Shown in pieces: positions 33,290 through 44,008 of a stretch of DNA of 64,000 bases. The stretch spans positions 1 to 64,000 of the forward strand of contig JAMJFZ010002498.1 in assembly GCA_026225945.1 (NCBI GenBank), read 5' to 3'. The notes beneath the pieces were generated by a model. The model was not told where the DNA came from. It worked only from the letters and a program-made list of their open reading frames with translations, and did not search any database. A program made the translations under genes and the position numbers. Numbering within the stretch: the first letter of the stretch is position 1; each line of letters opens with the position of its first letter. The stretch is from Cricetomys ansorgei. Its lineage: Eukaryota; Chordata; Mammalia; Rodentia; Nesomyidae.

Positions 33290-33500
33290 GGAGGCTGGAG
33301 AGATGACTCAGTAACCAGCACTGCTGCTCTTCCAGAGAGTGCAGGTTCATTCCCAGTACCCACACGGCAGCTCATAACCATCTGTAACTACAGTCCCAGG
33401 GAATCTCCAGTGTGTTCTACCCTCCTGTAGCACATAGACATACATCCAAGACTATTTGTTTTGGGTTGTTTACCCATACGCATAAAAAAAATGAAAAATC
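33290..33500 (+). repeat. B3-type SINE, plus strand
   Basis: 'ggctggagagatgactcagt', 'cattcccagtacccacacgg', 'ctcataaccatctgtaacta' and an A-rich tail near 33484-33498. Confidence 0.85.
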
Positions 33501-33544
33501 CAGATGCAGTAGCATGTGCTGTTCCAGCATGTCTACAGTGAGCT

Positions 33545-33814
33545 GGGAGGTGGACCTGGGGGACTCGGGCCAACTAGCCTGGAGTACGAGGCATGGCTGG
33601 GAGGTGGACCCAGGGGACTCGGGGTGGCTAGCCTGGAGTACTTGGCATGGCTGGGAGGTGGACACGGGGTACTCGGGCCAACTAGCCTGGAGTACTCGGC
33701 ATGGCTGGGAGGTGGACACGGGGGACTCGGGGTGGCTAGCCTGGAGTACTCGGCATGGCTGGGAGGTGGACACGGAGAACTTGGGATGGTTAGCCTGGAG
33801 TACTCAGCATGGCA
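33545..33814. repeat. 54-bp minisatellite, five copies, alternating A/B variants
   Basis: Copies start at 33545, 33599, 33653, 33707 and 33761, each opening GGGAGGTGGAC. Copies 1 and 3 carry GGGCCAACTAG, copies 2 and 4 GGGGTGGCTAG, so the array evolved by 108-bp doublets. The period is 18 codons and open in several frames, giving repetitive pseudo-peptides. Confidence 0.9.
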
Positions 33815-34074
33815 GAAACAACAGAGATCTGGATTCAACAAAGTAGGAGAGAAAGTTGTCTTCTGAGCCCCACACACATGCTGTGGCATGCACATGTCAC
33901 ATGGGTGTGTCGTACATGTCGACATGCACATGCTGTCCCCACCCTACAGCACATGTACACATGTATGTATGTGTACACATACATGATTGGTTAACTAAGC
34001 AAATAATCGGGGTATTTACTTAGCACAAATAGATCAAGTACCCAAGTACTTAGTTACCTACCCAGGTGACTAAG

Positions 34075-34660
34075 ACACTGTCCCATGGTATGGTTAAGGG
34101 GAAGGTTTTTATTGTGCATAGGTGAGGGAAAATATATCTAGAGGCATCTGGAAGAGTCCAGAACACAGAGAAAAGAAAGCAGACTGGACAAGGCCAGAGC
34201 TATCTGTAAGAGAAGGGGAAACAGTGAGAGTAGGGGGACAGCAAGAGATAGTGGGGGCAGGGGCAGTGGTGGGGGCGGGGGCGGGGGCGGTGGTGGTGGC
34301 TGGGGGTGGCTGGGGGTGGCTGGGGGTGGCTTGTTGCTATAAAGAGAACAAATATACAGTATCTGGGGGAGAGAAGCCTGGGGAGGTTGGTGTGAGCTTT
34401 AACGTCTAACAAGTACTTGTGAGTAGGGACTGAGGGAGCCTGGAGGCTGGCATGGGCTTTGATACCAGCAGCAGACACTCGTCAATGGAGTCACACGTCC
34501 CTGCTGGCTCCTTTTGGCAGTTAGGAACCAGTTTCACAAGCTCTTATCTAACAGCCAGAAACCCTCCTATCATCAAGTGTGAGCTCGTTTCTGGATATGT
34601 GGACTGCCTTTTGGAGTTTGGAGAACTGGAGTTTCCTTTGCTGGGGACTGGACTCAAGAT
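34075..34660 (-). repeat. Unclassified interspersed repeat, copy A
   Basis: Starts around 'ccatggtatggttaagggga', followed by TTTTTATTGTGC (AATAAA on the minus strand), 'gaagagtccagaaca' and, 500 bp on, 'aaccagtttcacaagctctt' and 'ggagtttcctttg'. The same landmarks occur in order in copy B at 36950-37520. It resembles a decayed LTR or similar retroelement in antisense; I cannot name the family. Confidence 0.6.
34254..34330 (+). repeat. G-rich tandem tract inside copy A
   Basis: GGGGGC runs followed by three GGCTGGGGGTGGCT-type units, all G-rich on the plus strand and able to form a G-quadruplex in principle. Confidence 0.8.
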
Positions 34661-36949
34661 CTTCAGAGGAGCACCAAATGCTCGTAACCACTGAGCCTCA
34701 GTAGGTGCTCCTTAAACTATGGATCAACATGATCAGCCTTCTGATTGGGTGGGAGCAGGATCCAGACACATCCGGCAGGTGGGTAGAAAGCAGGGTGTCT
34801 GGCTGTCAGGGTGTATGCCAGGGATGTGGGCGATGGAAGGGCATCCTTGCCCTTGGCAAGTTCAGGTGTCTTGGGGTCTGATGTGACCCCTCACTCAGCG
34901 GCATCCGAAGGTTCCTCGTCTATGGCACGACAGTCAAGTAAGGGCTAGAAAACATGTCAGGAGGGACACAGTATCCGGTGGGCTCTGCAGGCTCCCCATC
35001 CTCTTCCACATCACGTGGAGTCGAGGGGACTTGTGCATGTTAGGTGAATATAATTAAACGCAAACCTCCCAGCCCCTCAGAAACCCCTGGCTGTGCAGGC
35101 AGGAAAGGAAAACAGTTACAACATGGGGCGACTGAGGACATGACCGTTCCCCAGACTGCAAAGTGCATCCCAGGCGATTGCTGACAGCCTGCAGGGACAG
35201 AGCATCTCACCGCCTCAGCCAGGCAGACGTCACACGCACGCACGCGTGTTTTCAGAGTACACAGTTACCAGCTCCTTCAGGGGGAGGACTTGACAGCACT
35301 GTTTGTCACATGTCATTCCAAACCCACCTGGAGACTGTGGGGGCCATCTGTGCTCGCTAATTGGGAAGCAAAACTTCCGGTGTTTCTCACAGGAGGCAGT
35401 TAGGCTCCCAGCCTCAGGCAGGGACTGTGGGGTGGGCACTGCTTCCCTGGTGTTAATTTCAAAGAGATGGATGGCTCCCCGAACTCCAGTCTTGAATGCC
35501 CACCAGAGGCTTATTTAGCCTTTAAGGTTTACACACATGTCAAGTACATCTCAATTACAAATTCAAAGTAAAAGCTGAAGGAGAAAATGAGTCTCTCTCC
35601 CTTTCTGAACCAGGGAAGTCAATTTCTCTCTCTCTGCTTTCTGTTGCCGCTTTACCGCACTTCCTGGTAACACTTGCAGGGTGCCAGCACCAGATCCTCC
35701 TTGAGACTACAGAGACTGGCAAGCACAGGGGAGATTAGCTCGTACCACCAAGGCCGAAGGTTGGCCTGGGGCTAACAGCCATCTTTTCTAAATGTGTGTA
35801 GTGGGTGGGTCTTCAGAAAGAGGCAGGCTCTAGGGCCGAAGAGACAAGGCAAGGCCAAGGTCAACATAAGGAACTCCTTGGTGTGGCTACAAGCAACCAT
35901 TTCTTCGGCCACAGAGGCTGTCTCACTAAAGGTCAGGTCTCCTGTGATCCCAGCTGCTCTGTCTGGGGTCAAGGCAGATGGAGGGTGAAAGGTAGACTTT
36001 CAGTCTCTGCCATGTCCCAGGCCTTGGGTGAGTCTCCTTTCTTCTGTACCAGTTTGGTCCTGGGGTACGAGTGCTCAGGGGATGTGGGCCCACCTTTCCA
36101 TCTGCAAAAGAATGACAGGGGACCCAGCTCCCAGGACTGCCAGAGCCTCTGGTGCAATGCAGACTGTTAGAGAGACCGCCAGAGAGATGGTCTAACACAA
36201 GGCAGATCACTGCACTGGGGGGTGTCTGCTGCCCCTCTCCCTCAGTGACCTCTTGTCTGCTGCCCCTCCCCCTCAGTGACCTCTTGTCCATTCCCTGGCT
36301 TTGCACGCTTGGTGGGTGTTCATTAAATGTGTGCTGAGTGATGTGAGCAGGTATGTAGATACAGGATGGGCTGTGGGGACAGGCCCAGGGCCTAGGGGAT
36401 TCTAGTCAGGAATAGGTATGTGTGGATTCATGGCTCCTCCATTCTGCGCTATGGTCACCTCTGGCAGGTTGTAGTATATGCCATCAGACATACGATCATA
36501 TAGGCCAGTGTCTATCAGACTGGCCAGGTCATGATCTGATCATCAGACCAGAGTCTACAAAAACAGACAGGGTAGGGTCCATATCATAGGACAACACCAG
36601 TGTCTACCCCGCATCCCACTTAGAAGCGTGGCCCTGCAAAGCCAGCAGGTTGATGAGTGGGTGCTTTTCCCTTAGGGGGCTGGAAGCACGGTTCTCTAAT
36701 GCAGATGAATGACTAGGCCACTTGGAGGAGCCAGCCTGCCGGACAGAGGATGAGGTGATTAAAGGCAATCTGGGTGTAAGAGAAATGACTGGCTTCAGTG
36801 GCCAGCCACACAGACGGCCATGCCACACTGGCTCCCTGTGTGACATCAGAGTCCTCTCTGTCGGGCTGGGGTAACTGGGGGTACGGGTGGCTCTTGCAAG
36901 ATATGCTTTCATCCCCCTGCCCCCATGTGCCTAGTGCATACACTGACAT
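34661..36949. other. Intergenic desert segment
   Basis: 2.3 kb with no gene recognised. A two-copy tandem duplication of about 31 bp containing 'cctcagtgacctcttgtc' lies at about 36228-36290. Short CT runs lie at 35620-35635. Confidence 0.4.
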
Positions 36950-37520
36950 GACCATTCCATGGTACGGTTAAGGGGAAGGGAGAGTTTTCACTGTAGACAC
37001 GAGAAAGAGGACACCCAGAGTCACCTGGGAGAGTCCAAACAGGTAGAGAAGAAATAGTCTGACCATGATCAGTGGACTGGACACAGCCAGGGCAATCTGT
37101 GAGAGGGGAGGATGGCAGGGAACAGAGAATCGAGAGAGCAGCAGAAGGAATGGAAAGGGGAAATAGAGAGAGAAGCTGGCCATAAGAAGGGTGAGTAGCT
37201 GGGGGGGAAGCCCGGGAGCTGGGGGAGTTCGGAGCAGGGGAGGAGGTAATTGGGCTAGGGTGCCAGTGTGGACTTGGATATGTGTAACAGGTGTCTGCAG
37301 GCCAGCATGCACTCTGATGATGCTATAGGTGCCATGTAGTCAAATGTCCCCTCTGTCAGAGGGGAAACAACTCCCTTTGGTAAAGAGGAACCAGCTTCAC
37401 AAGTTCCCGAGGAGTGCTGACTTTTATCTACCACCAGAAATCCTCTTACAGGCCAGGTTGGACTAAATGGAATGCCCTTTGGACATTGGGGAGTTGGAGT
37501 TTCTTTTGGACTTAATACCT
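36950..37520 (-). repeat. Unclassified interspersed repeat, copy B
   Basis: Same landmarks as copy A: 'ccatggtacggttaagggga', 'gggagagtccaaaca', 'aaccagcttcacaagttccc', 'gttggagtttcttttgg'. Same orientation, 2.9 kb away, and clearly diverged from it. Confidence 0.6.
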
Positions 37521-37785
37521 AACAATGCCTCCACACTCATAGCGGGACAGGGGTCCACGTTCTGATGGTCGATGGTGCGTAGTGAGCCTTGAACAAGGGC
37601 TCACCTTTCTGTGTTCTCCTATGTCAGGAAAGGGGAGCCCAATCCTCCTCCAGGGGTGGGATTCTACTTGCTGGGAGTCGCTGTGGGTGTCTTATGTCCC
37701 TACCTGCATTACTTGCTGGGGCTGTCCTGGGTAGCTCCTGGGTGTCAGAACTCCAGATAGATGCCAATGGCAAGCAAGCAGGCTT

Positions 37786-38030
37786 CCTGTGTGCACCAGA
37801 GATGCCCCAGCAGGGAGCTACCCTGTGCTCCTGTGTTGGCACCAGAGATGCACCAGCCTGTGCTCCTGCGTGCACCAGAGACGCCCCAGCCTGTGCTCCT
37901 GCGTGCACCAGAGACGCCCCAGCCTGTGCTCCTGCGTGCACCAGAGACGCCCCAGCCTGTGCTCCTGCGTGCACCAGAGACGCCCCAGCCTGTGCTCCTG
38001 TGTGCACCAGAGACGCCCCAGCAGGGAGCC
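37786..38030. repeat. 33-bp minisatellite, about seven copies
   Basis: Unit around 'gtgctcctgcgtgcaccaga' plus GACGCCCCAGCCT; the central copies are nearly identical and the edges diverged. The period is 11 codons, so several frames stay open on both strands without implying a protein. Confidence 0.9.
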
Positions 38031-38164
38031 ACTTGTGCTCTGGTTGTCTATTTTGATTTTTGTGCCGGTCTTGGGGATCAAAACCAGAGCTTCACCAGGC
38101 TAGGCCAGGGCCATAACACCGATCTGTATCCCTACCTTCCTCTTCACATTTTACAAGATGTTTG

Positions 38165-38285
38165 CTTTTTTGTTTGTTTGTTTTGAAATAGGGTCTTGCT
38201 AAATTGCCCAGACTGTTCTTGAACTTGCAACCTTTCTACCTCAGCCTCCGTGAAGCTGAGGTGACAGGTTTTGCCGTCAGGCTGG
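38165..38285 (-). repeat. Old B1/Alu-like monomer (antisense)
   Basis: A TTTG tract, then 'agggtcttgctaaattgccc', 'ctgttcttgaacttgcaacc', 'cctcagcctccgtgaagct'. It is a diverged 7SL-derived element. Confidence 0.7.
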
Positions 38286-38382
38286 CTCCTAATTCACATT
38301 TGTTGCCAATCCACCGGCCCCCTGAGGATCCCATGAAATGGGCCTGTTCAGATGAGGAACTGGACTTTAAACTTTTATTTGG

Positions 38383-38560
38383 GGCTGGAAAGATGGCTCA
38401 GAAGTTAAGAGCATTGGCAGGAATTCCAGAGGTCCTGAGTTCAATTCCCAGCAACCACCTGGTGGTTCACAACCATCTGTAATGGGATCTGATGCCATTA
38501 GGTGTATATGCAGATAGAGCCCTCATGCGTAAAATACAAAAGAACCATTTTATTTTATTC
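38383..38560 (+). repeat. B2/B3 SINE, plus strand
   Basis: 'ggggctggaaagatggctca', 'cctgagttcaattcccagca', 'accatctgtaatgggatctg' and an A/T-rich end. Near full length. Confidence 0.9.
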
Positions 38561-38574
38561 TTTAAATTTTAAGA

Positions 38575-38757
38575 ATTATTTTGATTTATGCACGTATGTG
38601 TGTGCCTGCCTGTCTGTATGTGCACTGTGTGGGTGCCATACCTGCAGAGGACAGAAGAGGGTGCTAGATCCCCTGTAACTGGAGTTACAGGCAGCTGTGC
38701 TTGAAACAAAATGAGCAGAAAGTGCTCTTAGCCTCTGAGCCACCTCTCCAGATTGTA
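38575..38757 (-). repeat. B3 SINE (antisense)
   Basis: 'gatcccctgtaactggagtt', 'acaggcagctgtgcttgaaa' and 'agcctctgagccacctctcc', reversed B3 with a short internal deletion. Confidence 0.85.
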
Positions 38758-38880
38758 TTCATGTTTGAACCAGTCTCATGGTGTGGCCCTGGCTGGCTTA
38801 GAACTCACAGAGATTTATCCACCTCTGCCTTCCAGGTGCTGAGATCAAAGATGTGCACCACCACACCTGGACCTAAACTT
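38758..38880 (-). repeat. B1 SINE (antisense)
   Basis: 'gtgtggccctggctggctta', 'gaactcacagagatttatcc' and 'gtgcaccaccacacctgg'. Confidence 0.85.
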
Positions 38881-38929
38881 TTACTTGAATAACTTAAAAG
38901 GAAACAGAAAACCAAGCAAACAAAAAGCC

Positions 38930-39160
38930 CGAGCTGGAGAGATGCCTCAGCAGTTAAGAGCACTGGCTCTTCCGGAGGCCCAAGACTTGATTCCCAGAAC
39001 CCCCACGGCCGCTCACAACCATCTGTGACGCTAGTCCCGGGCATCAACACCCTCTTCTCATCCCTGGGCACTTCATCTGTGGGCACTGAATGCGGTGCAC
39101 GGACATATGTACAGGCAAATACACACGAAATACTAAATAATAACAGTAATTTAATTAAAA
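38930..39160 (+). repeat. B3 SINE, plus strand
   Basis: 'gagctggagagatgcctcag', 'cttgattcccagaaccccca', 'caaccatctgtgacgctagt' and an A/T-rich tail at 39130-39160. Confidence 0.9.
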
Positions 39161-39164
39161 ATCG

Positions 39165-39425
39165 TACTTCGTCCAGTGATTGGAGACTTTAGAAAACAAC
39201 TACCCTTTGGAGCAGCAGGTGTGAGTTATCTTTTGAGACACGCGGTCGACAGATCCACGTGCGGACCCAGTACTACCAATGCAAATTGTGCATCTAAATT
39301 GCGGCTGTGGGAATATAAGTGCATGCTGGACTTCAGAGTCAGGAAAAATAGCCACCGCTACACCGAGTCTTGTCGAGGAATAACACTCGGATGCGCACGG
39401 CTGGATTAGACGAATGTACTATCCA
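39165..39425. other. Unclassified CpG-rich block between SINEs
   Basis: About 260 bp with roughly 15 CpG dinucleotides (for example ACACGCGGTCGACAG and CTCGGATGCGCACGG), while the surrounding SINE-rich DNA is CpG-poor. It matches no repeat family, RNA gene or protein that I recognise. A 77-codon plus frame (39176-39409) crosses it without a recognisable domain. It may be a recently inserted or unmethylated fragment. Confidence 0.4.
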
Positions 39426-39449
39426 ATGTGTGTGTGGAGAGCCAGGCTC

Positions 39450-39675
39450 CACGCCAGGCTCGGTGGCGTACACCTTTAATCTCAGACAACCAAAAATACC
39501 GTAATGTGGAGGCTCCATGGCGTAGAGGGCCTGAGCTCAGTTCCCAGCACGCACATGGCTCACAACCACCCGTAACTCCACCTCCAGAGGATCTGACGCC
39601 CTCTTCTGGCCTCCATGGGCACTGCATGCATACAGTGCACAGACATCTATATAAATGCATAAAAAATAAAATATT
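39450..39675 (+). repeat. B1 fragment joined to B3 3' part, plus strand
   Basis: 'ggctcggtggcgtacacctt' (B1 left end) is followed by 'agttcccagcacgcacatgg', 'acaaccacccgtaactccac' (B3 body) and an A-rich tail. Confidence 0.8.
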
Positions 39676-39811
39676 TTTTAAAAGTTAAAATGAAACCCAT
39701 TATTTTGTACGAAAACTAAAAAAAAAATTGAAAATTGTTAAAGTAATAAAGGGATCAGCAGAGTTCTATCAGTTTCCCCAGATGAAAACATATAAATTAT
39801 ACATGTAATTT

Positions 39812-39957
39812 TTTTTTGAGGCAGGGTTTCTCTGTTGTAACCTCTGGCTGTCCTGGAACTCACTCTGTAGACCAGGCTGGCCTCGAGCTCACAGAGATCC
39901 GCCTGCCTCTGCCTCTCGAGTGCTGGGATTAAAGGTGTGCGCATCCACAACCCAGCT
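39812..39957 (-). repeat. B1 SINE (antisense), well preserved
   Basis: T tract, 'gcagggtttctctgttgtaa', 'accaggctggcctcgagctc', 'gctgggattaaaggtgtgcg'. Confidence 0.95.
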
Positions 39958-40189
39958 ACAAGTGATTTAAAGGCTGTTTACTGAAGAACCATCTGGAGAA
40001 TTTCACATGTGAGGGATGTAACCCAAAAGAAGGTTAAAATAAAAACAAAGACTCCAGGTGGTGTATACCTTGTAGCTTAGCATTCAGTAAGCTGGGGCAG
40101 AAGGGTCTCTTGAACTCCTGAGTTTTAGTCTAGCCTGGGTTACATAAGAGGAGTAATACACATGTGCATGTGTGTGCATGCATGCTCGT

Positions 40190-40586
40190 GCACACAAGTG
40201 CACACACACACACACACACACGCACGCACATACACATATACACACATACACATATACACACATACACACATTACATACACACATACACACATTACATACA
40301 CACATACACAAACATACACATACACACACACACATGCACACACACACGCACATACACACATACATACACACACATATACACACACACACATGCACACACA
40401 CATACACACACACATGCACACACACACATACACACATACATACACACACATATGCACACATACACACATGCACACACACATACATACACACACATACACA
40501 CACACACATGCACACACACACATGTACACACACACATACACACACACATACACACACATACATACACATACACACACACACATACA

Positions 40587-40625
<39 letters not shown>
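40190..40625. repeat. Complex (CA)n array
   Basis: 430 bp of CA with CATG, CATA and CATTACATA interruptions, ending in an uninterrupted CA run at about 40590-40625. Three local 'cacattacatacacaca' motifs mark internal duplication. Confidence 0.95.
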
Positions 40626-40627
<2 letters not shown>

Positions 40628-41238
40628 CAGAATGCTGTCTGCCTGGGCTCTGTTGGCCAAGGTTTGGAGATCATTCAAGAATGCCAGTCACCCATAACAC
40701 CTCATGGCTTCAACACCCGCAACCTGCTTGGTAAATGGAGGAAAGCGTCCCCTGTGATACACCAGGAAGAGCCAGGTCAGCCCCAGGGTTGTTCCCAGAA
40801 CACACAGACAGGGCTTTACTCCAGGGGCTGATGTAGCCTGTGGCTAGGAAGAGGCATGGCTGGCTGGAGGGCAAGTGTCCACAGAGCTATGGAGTCCATC
40901 ACGGGCCATGGAGGCCTGAGAGGTTGGCTCTCATGATGGCAAATGAAGCCAGTACGAGCCGGAGGCGTCCGAGGAGGTGCCTGGCTTGTCTCACAGAGGC
41001 TGTGGCCCCAGCCTGCTGGAGACTGTTGAGCGTCAGCAGTGACCTGGGCTGGGTGTCAGGAGCTCTGGAAGCAGTTACGGCCAGGCCCTGGCAGCAATGG
41101 CGATCACGCACATCTCGGCAACACAGTGGATTCGTGACCTTGACCCCTGGATGAGGTTCTTGGGGTTGTGTGACACAGCACCACCAGTCAGGAGCCTTGA
41201 AACAACAGAAATATATTCCTTTTCTTTAATTTCCTTTT
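40626..41238. other. Intergenic desert segment
   Basis: No gene or repeat recognised in about 610 bp. Confidence 0.3.
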
Positions 41239-41239
41239 T

Positions 41240-41410
41240 AAAAAAGATGTATTCATTTTATTTTGTATGTAAGTGTTTTGCCTGCATTCATGTATGCATA
41301 CTACATGCACGCCTGGGGCCCCTGGAAGTCAGAGGAGGTCAACAGAGTCCAACCCCCTGAACCCAACCGAGTCCTCAGAAACAAGTGTTCTTCACCATGA
41401 GGATCTCTTC
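41240..41410 (-). repeat. B3 SINE (antisense), partial
   Basis: 'gtaagtgttttgcctgcatt', 'ggggcccctggaagtcagag' and 'acaagtgttcttcaccatga'. The tRNA-like head is eroded. Confidence 0.75.
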
Positions 41411-41744
41411 TTGAGGTCCTTAGCCCTTTTCATCTGCAGACTTTTCTCTAACAGTCCTAGTCTCGGGTGTGTGGGTTAAGACTTCAGAGGCAGATTTCAA
41501 AGGACACTGTTGCACCGTGGAAAGTCAAGGGCGGGAACTGTGCTGTCTCATTCAGACCCCCGGTCTGGCGCCTAGCAGGAGCCCAATGAACGATTAATGA
41601 GACTCTTAACTGACAGGAAGAGGAAGCTGTGGTCTAAGTAACTGGACTGAGGGGAGCAGATGTCGGAGCCGGTGAGTGGGAACCAGGTACTTCCCCGTGT
41701 CTGCAAAGTCTCATAATGAAACAAAAGTTAAAATAAAAAGATTG

Positions 41745-41878
41745 AGCTGGCATAGTCACCCAGGGAGCTGAAGCAGGAGGATTATCATGAGTTTGAGGCC
41801 AGTCTGGGCCAAATAGCATGTTCCAGACAAGCCTGGGCTACAGAGAGAAACTCTATCTATCTCAACAAACAAACAACA
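41745..41878 (+). repeat. B1-like SINE, plus strand, 5' end lost
   Basis: 'gctgaagcaggaggattatc', 'gaggccagtctgggccaaat', 'cctgggctacagagagaaac' and a CAAACAAACAA tail. Confidence 0.8.
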
Positions 41879-41999
41879 CACACAAAAGAAAGAAAAATGG
41901 AGCAACAGCGGCGGTCCTCCCAGGTTGTCAGAGGGGAGGGTACGGGAGGGAAGGTCTGCCTCTCCTGCTGAGTGGGTACTTACAATTGTTACTTTATTT

Positions 42000-42105
42000 T
42001 TATTTATTTAGCTTTGGTTTTTAAAGACAGGGTTTCTTGAGATCCACCTGCCTCTGCCGCCTGAGTGCTGGGATTAAAGGCGTGTGCCACTACCCCCAGC
42101 TACAT
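42000..42105 (-). repeat. B1 SINE fragment (antisense)
   Basis: 'gacagggtttcttgagatcc' and 'gctgggattaaaggcgtgtg' with the centre deleted. Confidence 0.85.
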
Positions 42106-42385
42106 TTGTTACTTAAAACAATAAATTAATCTAAATATAGGGAAATGGAGTATATCTTGTAGCTCAGGCTGTACAACTGAACATGACCTTGAGCTTCTGA
42201 TCCTCGTCCCAAGGCGTGGGCCACTCCGCCTCGTTTATTATGTGCTAGCCGAGTTCTCTATCAGCTGAGTCACAGGCATATACTCAGCCTACTTCATTCG
42301 CTTTTGAGATATGATCTCGCTGTGGGCTCAGGTGGCCTTTGAGGCAATCCTCTGCCTTAGCCTCCTCGTGCTGGATTACGGGTAT

Positions 42386-42530
42386 GTGCCACCCGTGTGC
42401 CACCCATGCCACCGTGCCACCCGTGCCACCGTGTGCCACCGTGTGCCACCCGTGCCACCGTGCCACCCGTGCCACCGTGTGCCACCGTGTGCCACCTGTG
42501 CCACCGTGCCACCGTGCCACCGTGCCCAGC
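42386..42530. repeat. Minisatellite of GTGCCACC blocks
   Basis: About 145 bp of CCGTGCCACC and CCGTGTGCCACC units with variable spacing, apparently grown from the end of a SINE-like sequence ('gctggattacgggtatgtgc'). Confidence 0.9.
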
Positions 42531-42569
42531 CACTTGTCTCTTCCCTTCCTTCGTCTCTTTTTCCTCCTC

Positions 42570-42727
42570 CTCCAAATTTTTTAAAAACTTTATTTATTAT
42601 AATAATTTTTGAAATTAAATATAATTACATCAGTTTACCTCTTCCCTTTCCTCCCTTCAACCCCTTCTATGCTGTCCTTCACCCACCCCCTCAAACTCAT
42701 GGCTTCTACTTCTTTAATTATTGTTAC

Positions 42728-42774
<47 letters not shown>

Positions 42775-42975
42775 CATACAATGTATATATACACGTATAT
42801 ATTCTTATATACATATATATGTATATATAACATAGATTCTATATATTGGTTGGTATATATATATAAGAATATATATATTCTTAAATACATAAATATAACT
42901 TGCTCAGTCTGTATAATGGTATGTGATCTCAGAACTAAGCACTAGGTATTGGCTAATCAATTGTGAGCTTACATT
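42570..42975. repeat. L1 (Lx-type) fragment with (GT)n and (TA)n
   Basis: Contains 'cttcaaccccttctatgctg', a (GT)19 run (42731-42769), a TATA-rich stretch and 'tgctcagtctgtataatgg' followed by 'ttggctaatcaattgtgagc'. I recognise these as typical of rodent L1 3'-region fragments; no coding part is present. Confidence 0.55.
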
Positions 42976-42984
42976 TATTTATTT

Positions 42985-43150
42985 GTCTATTATTTATTTA
43001 TTTACTTACTTATTTGTGCATGAGCATGTGCCGTGATGCGTGTGGCAGTCAGGAGACAGCCTGTGTGGCTGGTTCTCTCCTTCTATCACGTGGGTCCTAG
43101 GGACTGAGCTCAGGCTGTCAGGGGTGCAGGCAAGGCCTTTTCCCACGGAT
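42985..43150 (-). repeat. Diverged tRNA-type SINE (antisense)
   Basis: TTTA-rich start, 'gtgtggcagtcaggagacag', 'cctagggactgagctcaggc' and 'gcaggcaaggccttttccc', a reversed B3/B4-like order. Confidence 0.55.
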
Positions 43151-43200
43151 CCCCTCCTTCACCTCCTTTTTATCTGGTGGTATGTGCGCGATATGTGCAT

Positions 43201-43240
<40 letters not shown>

Positions 43241-43405
43241 ACATGTACGTGCATGCATGCCTTAGTGCACGTGTGAAGGGTAGGGTACAACCCCAGGCTC
43301 GGTGGTCCTCACGTGTGTGTGTGTGTGTGTGTGTGTACATGAGTGTAGGTGCGTGCATGCCTAGTGCACGTGTGGAGGGCAGGGGGCAGCCTCAGGCTCT
43401 GTGGT

Positions 43406-43441
<36 letters not shown>

Positions 43442-43514
43442 ATGAGTGTAGGTGTGTGCATGCCTAGTGCACGTGTGGAGGGCAGGGGACAACCCCAGGC
43501 TAGGTGGTCCTCAC
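43201..43514. repeat. Three tandem copies of a (TG)n-containing block of about 100-110 bp
   Basis: Each copy has a TG run, then 'tacatg' or 'gtaggtg' sequence, 'gcctagtgcacgtgtg' (with variants), 'gagggcaggg' and 'tggtcctc'. Copies begin at about 43201, 43311 and 43410. The microsatellite and its flank were duplicated as one unit. Confidence 0.85.
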
Positions 43515-43864
43515 CTCCTCCTTGATGTTAACCTCTGTGTTTGCCAGCCCTGCTGGCCCCGAGCTTCTGGGGATTCTTCTGGAACCCCCTTCCCGTCTCA
43601 CCCAAGGAGCACGGAGGTTGCAGACTACCCCCAGATTTACAAGGGTCCTGGGGTTAGGACTCAGATCCTCACACTTGTGTAGCATGGGTCTTCCTCCGCT
43701 GGGCTCCCTCCCCAGCCCTACCTATGGCTCCTGAGTGCACAATCTACCATGATGGGGTGTCCCCCACCCCGCTGCTCAACTGTGTCCCCAAATCATGTCC
43801 CTGTTAGAGAGGCCTGGTTCTCTGCTTGGATGGTGTGGGGGCAGGAGGCCTCTCTGTATCACCC

Positions 43865-44008
43865 GAGACAGCCTTTTGGTTTTATTCTTTGTTAGACGAG
43901 TCTCACTGTGTAAACAGGAAGGCTGCAGACTCACAGAGATCCAGCTACGCGGCCTCCAGAGCGCTGGGATTAAAGGTGCGCACGCACCACCTCCACACCT
44001 GGCACGGC
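43865..44008 (-). repeat. B1 SINE (antisense)
   Basis: 'gacgagtctcactgtgtaaa', 'actcacagagatccagctac', 'gctgggattaaaggtgcgca'. Confidence 0.85.
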
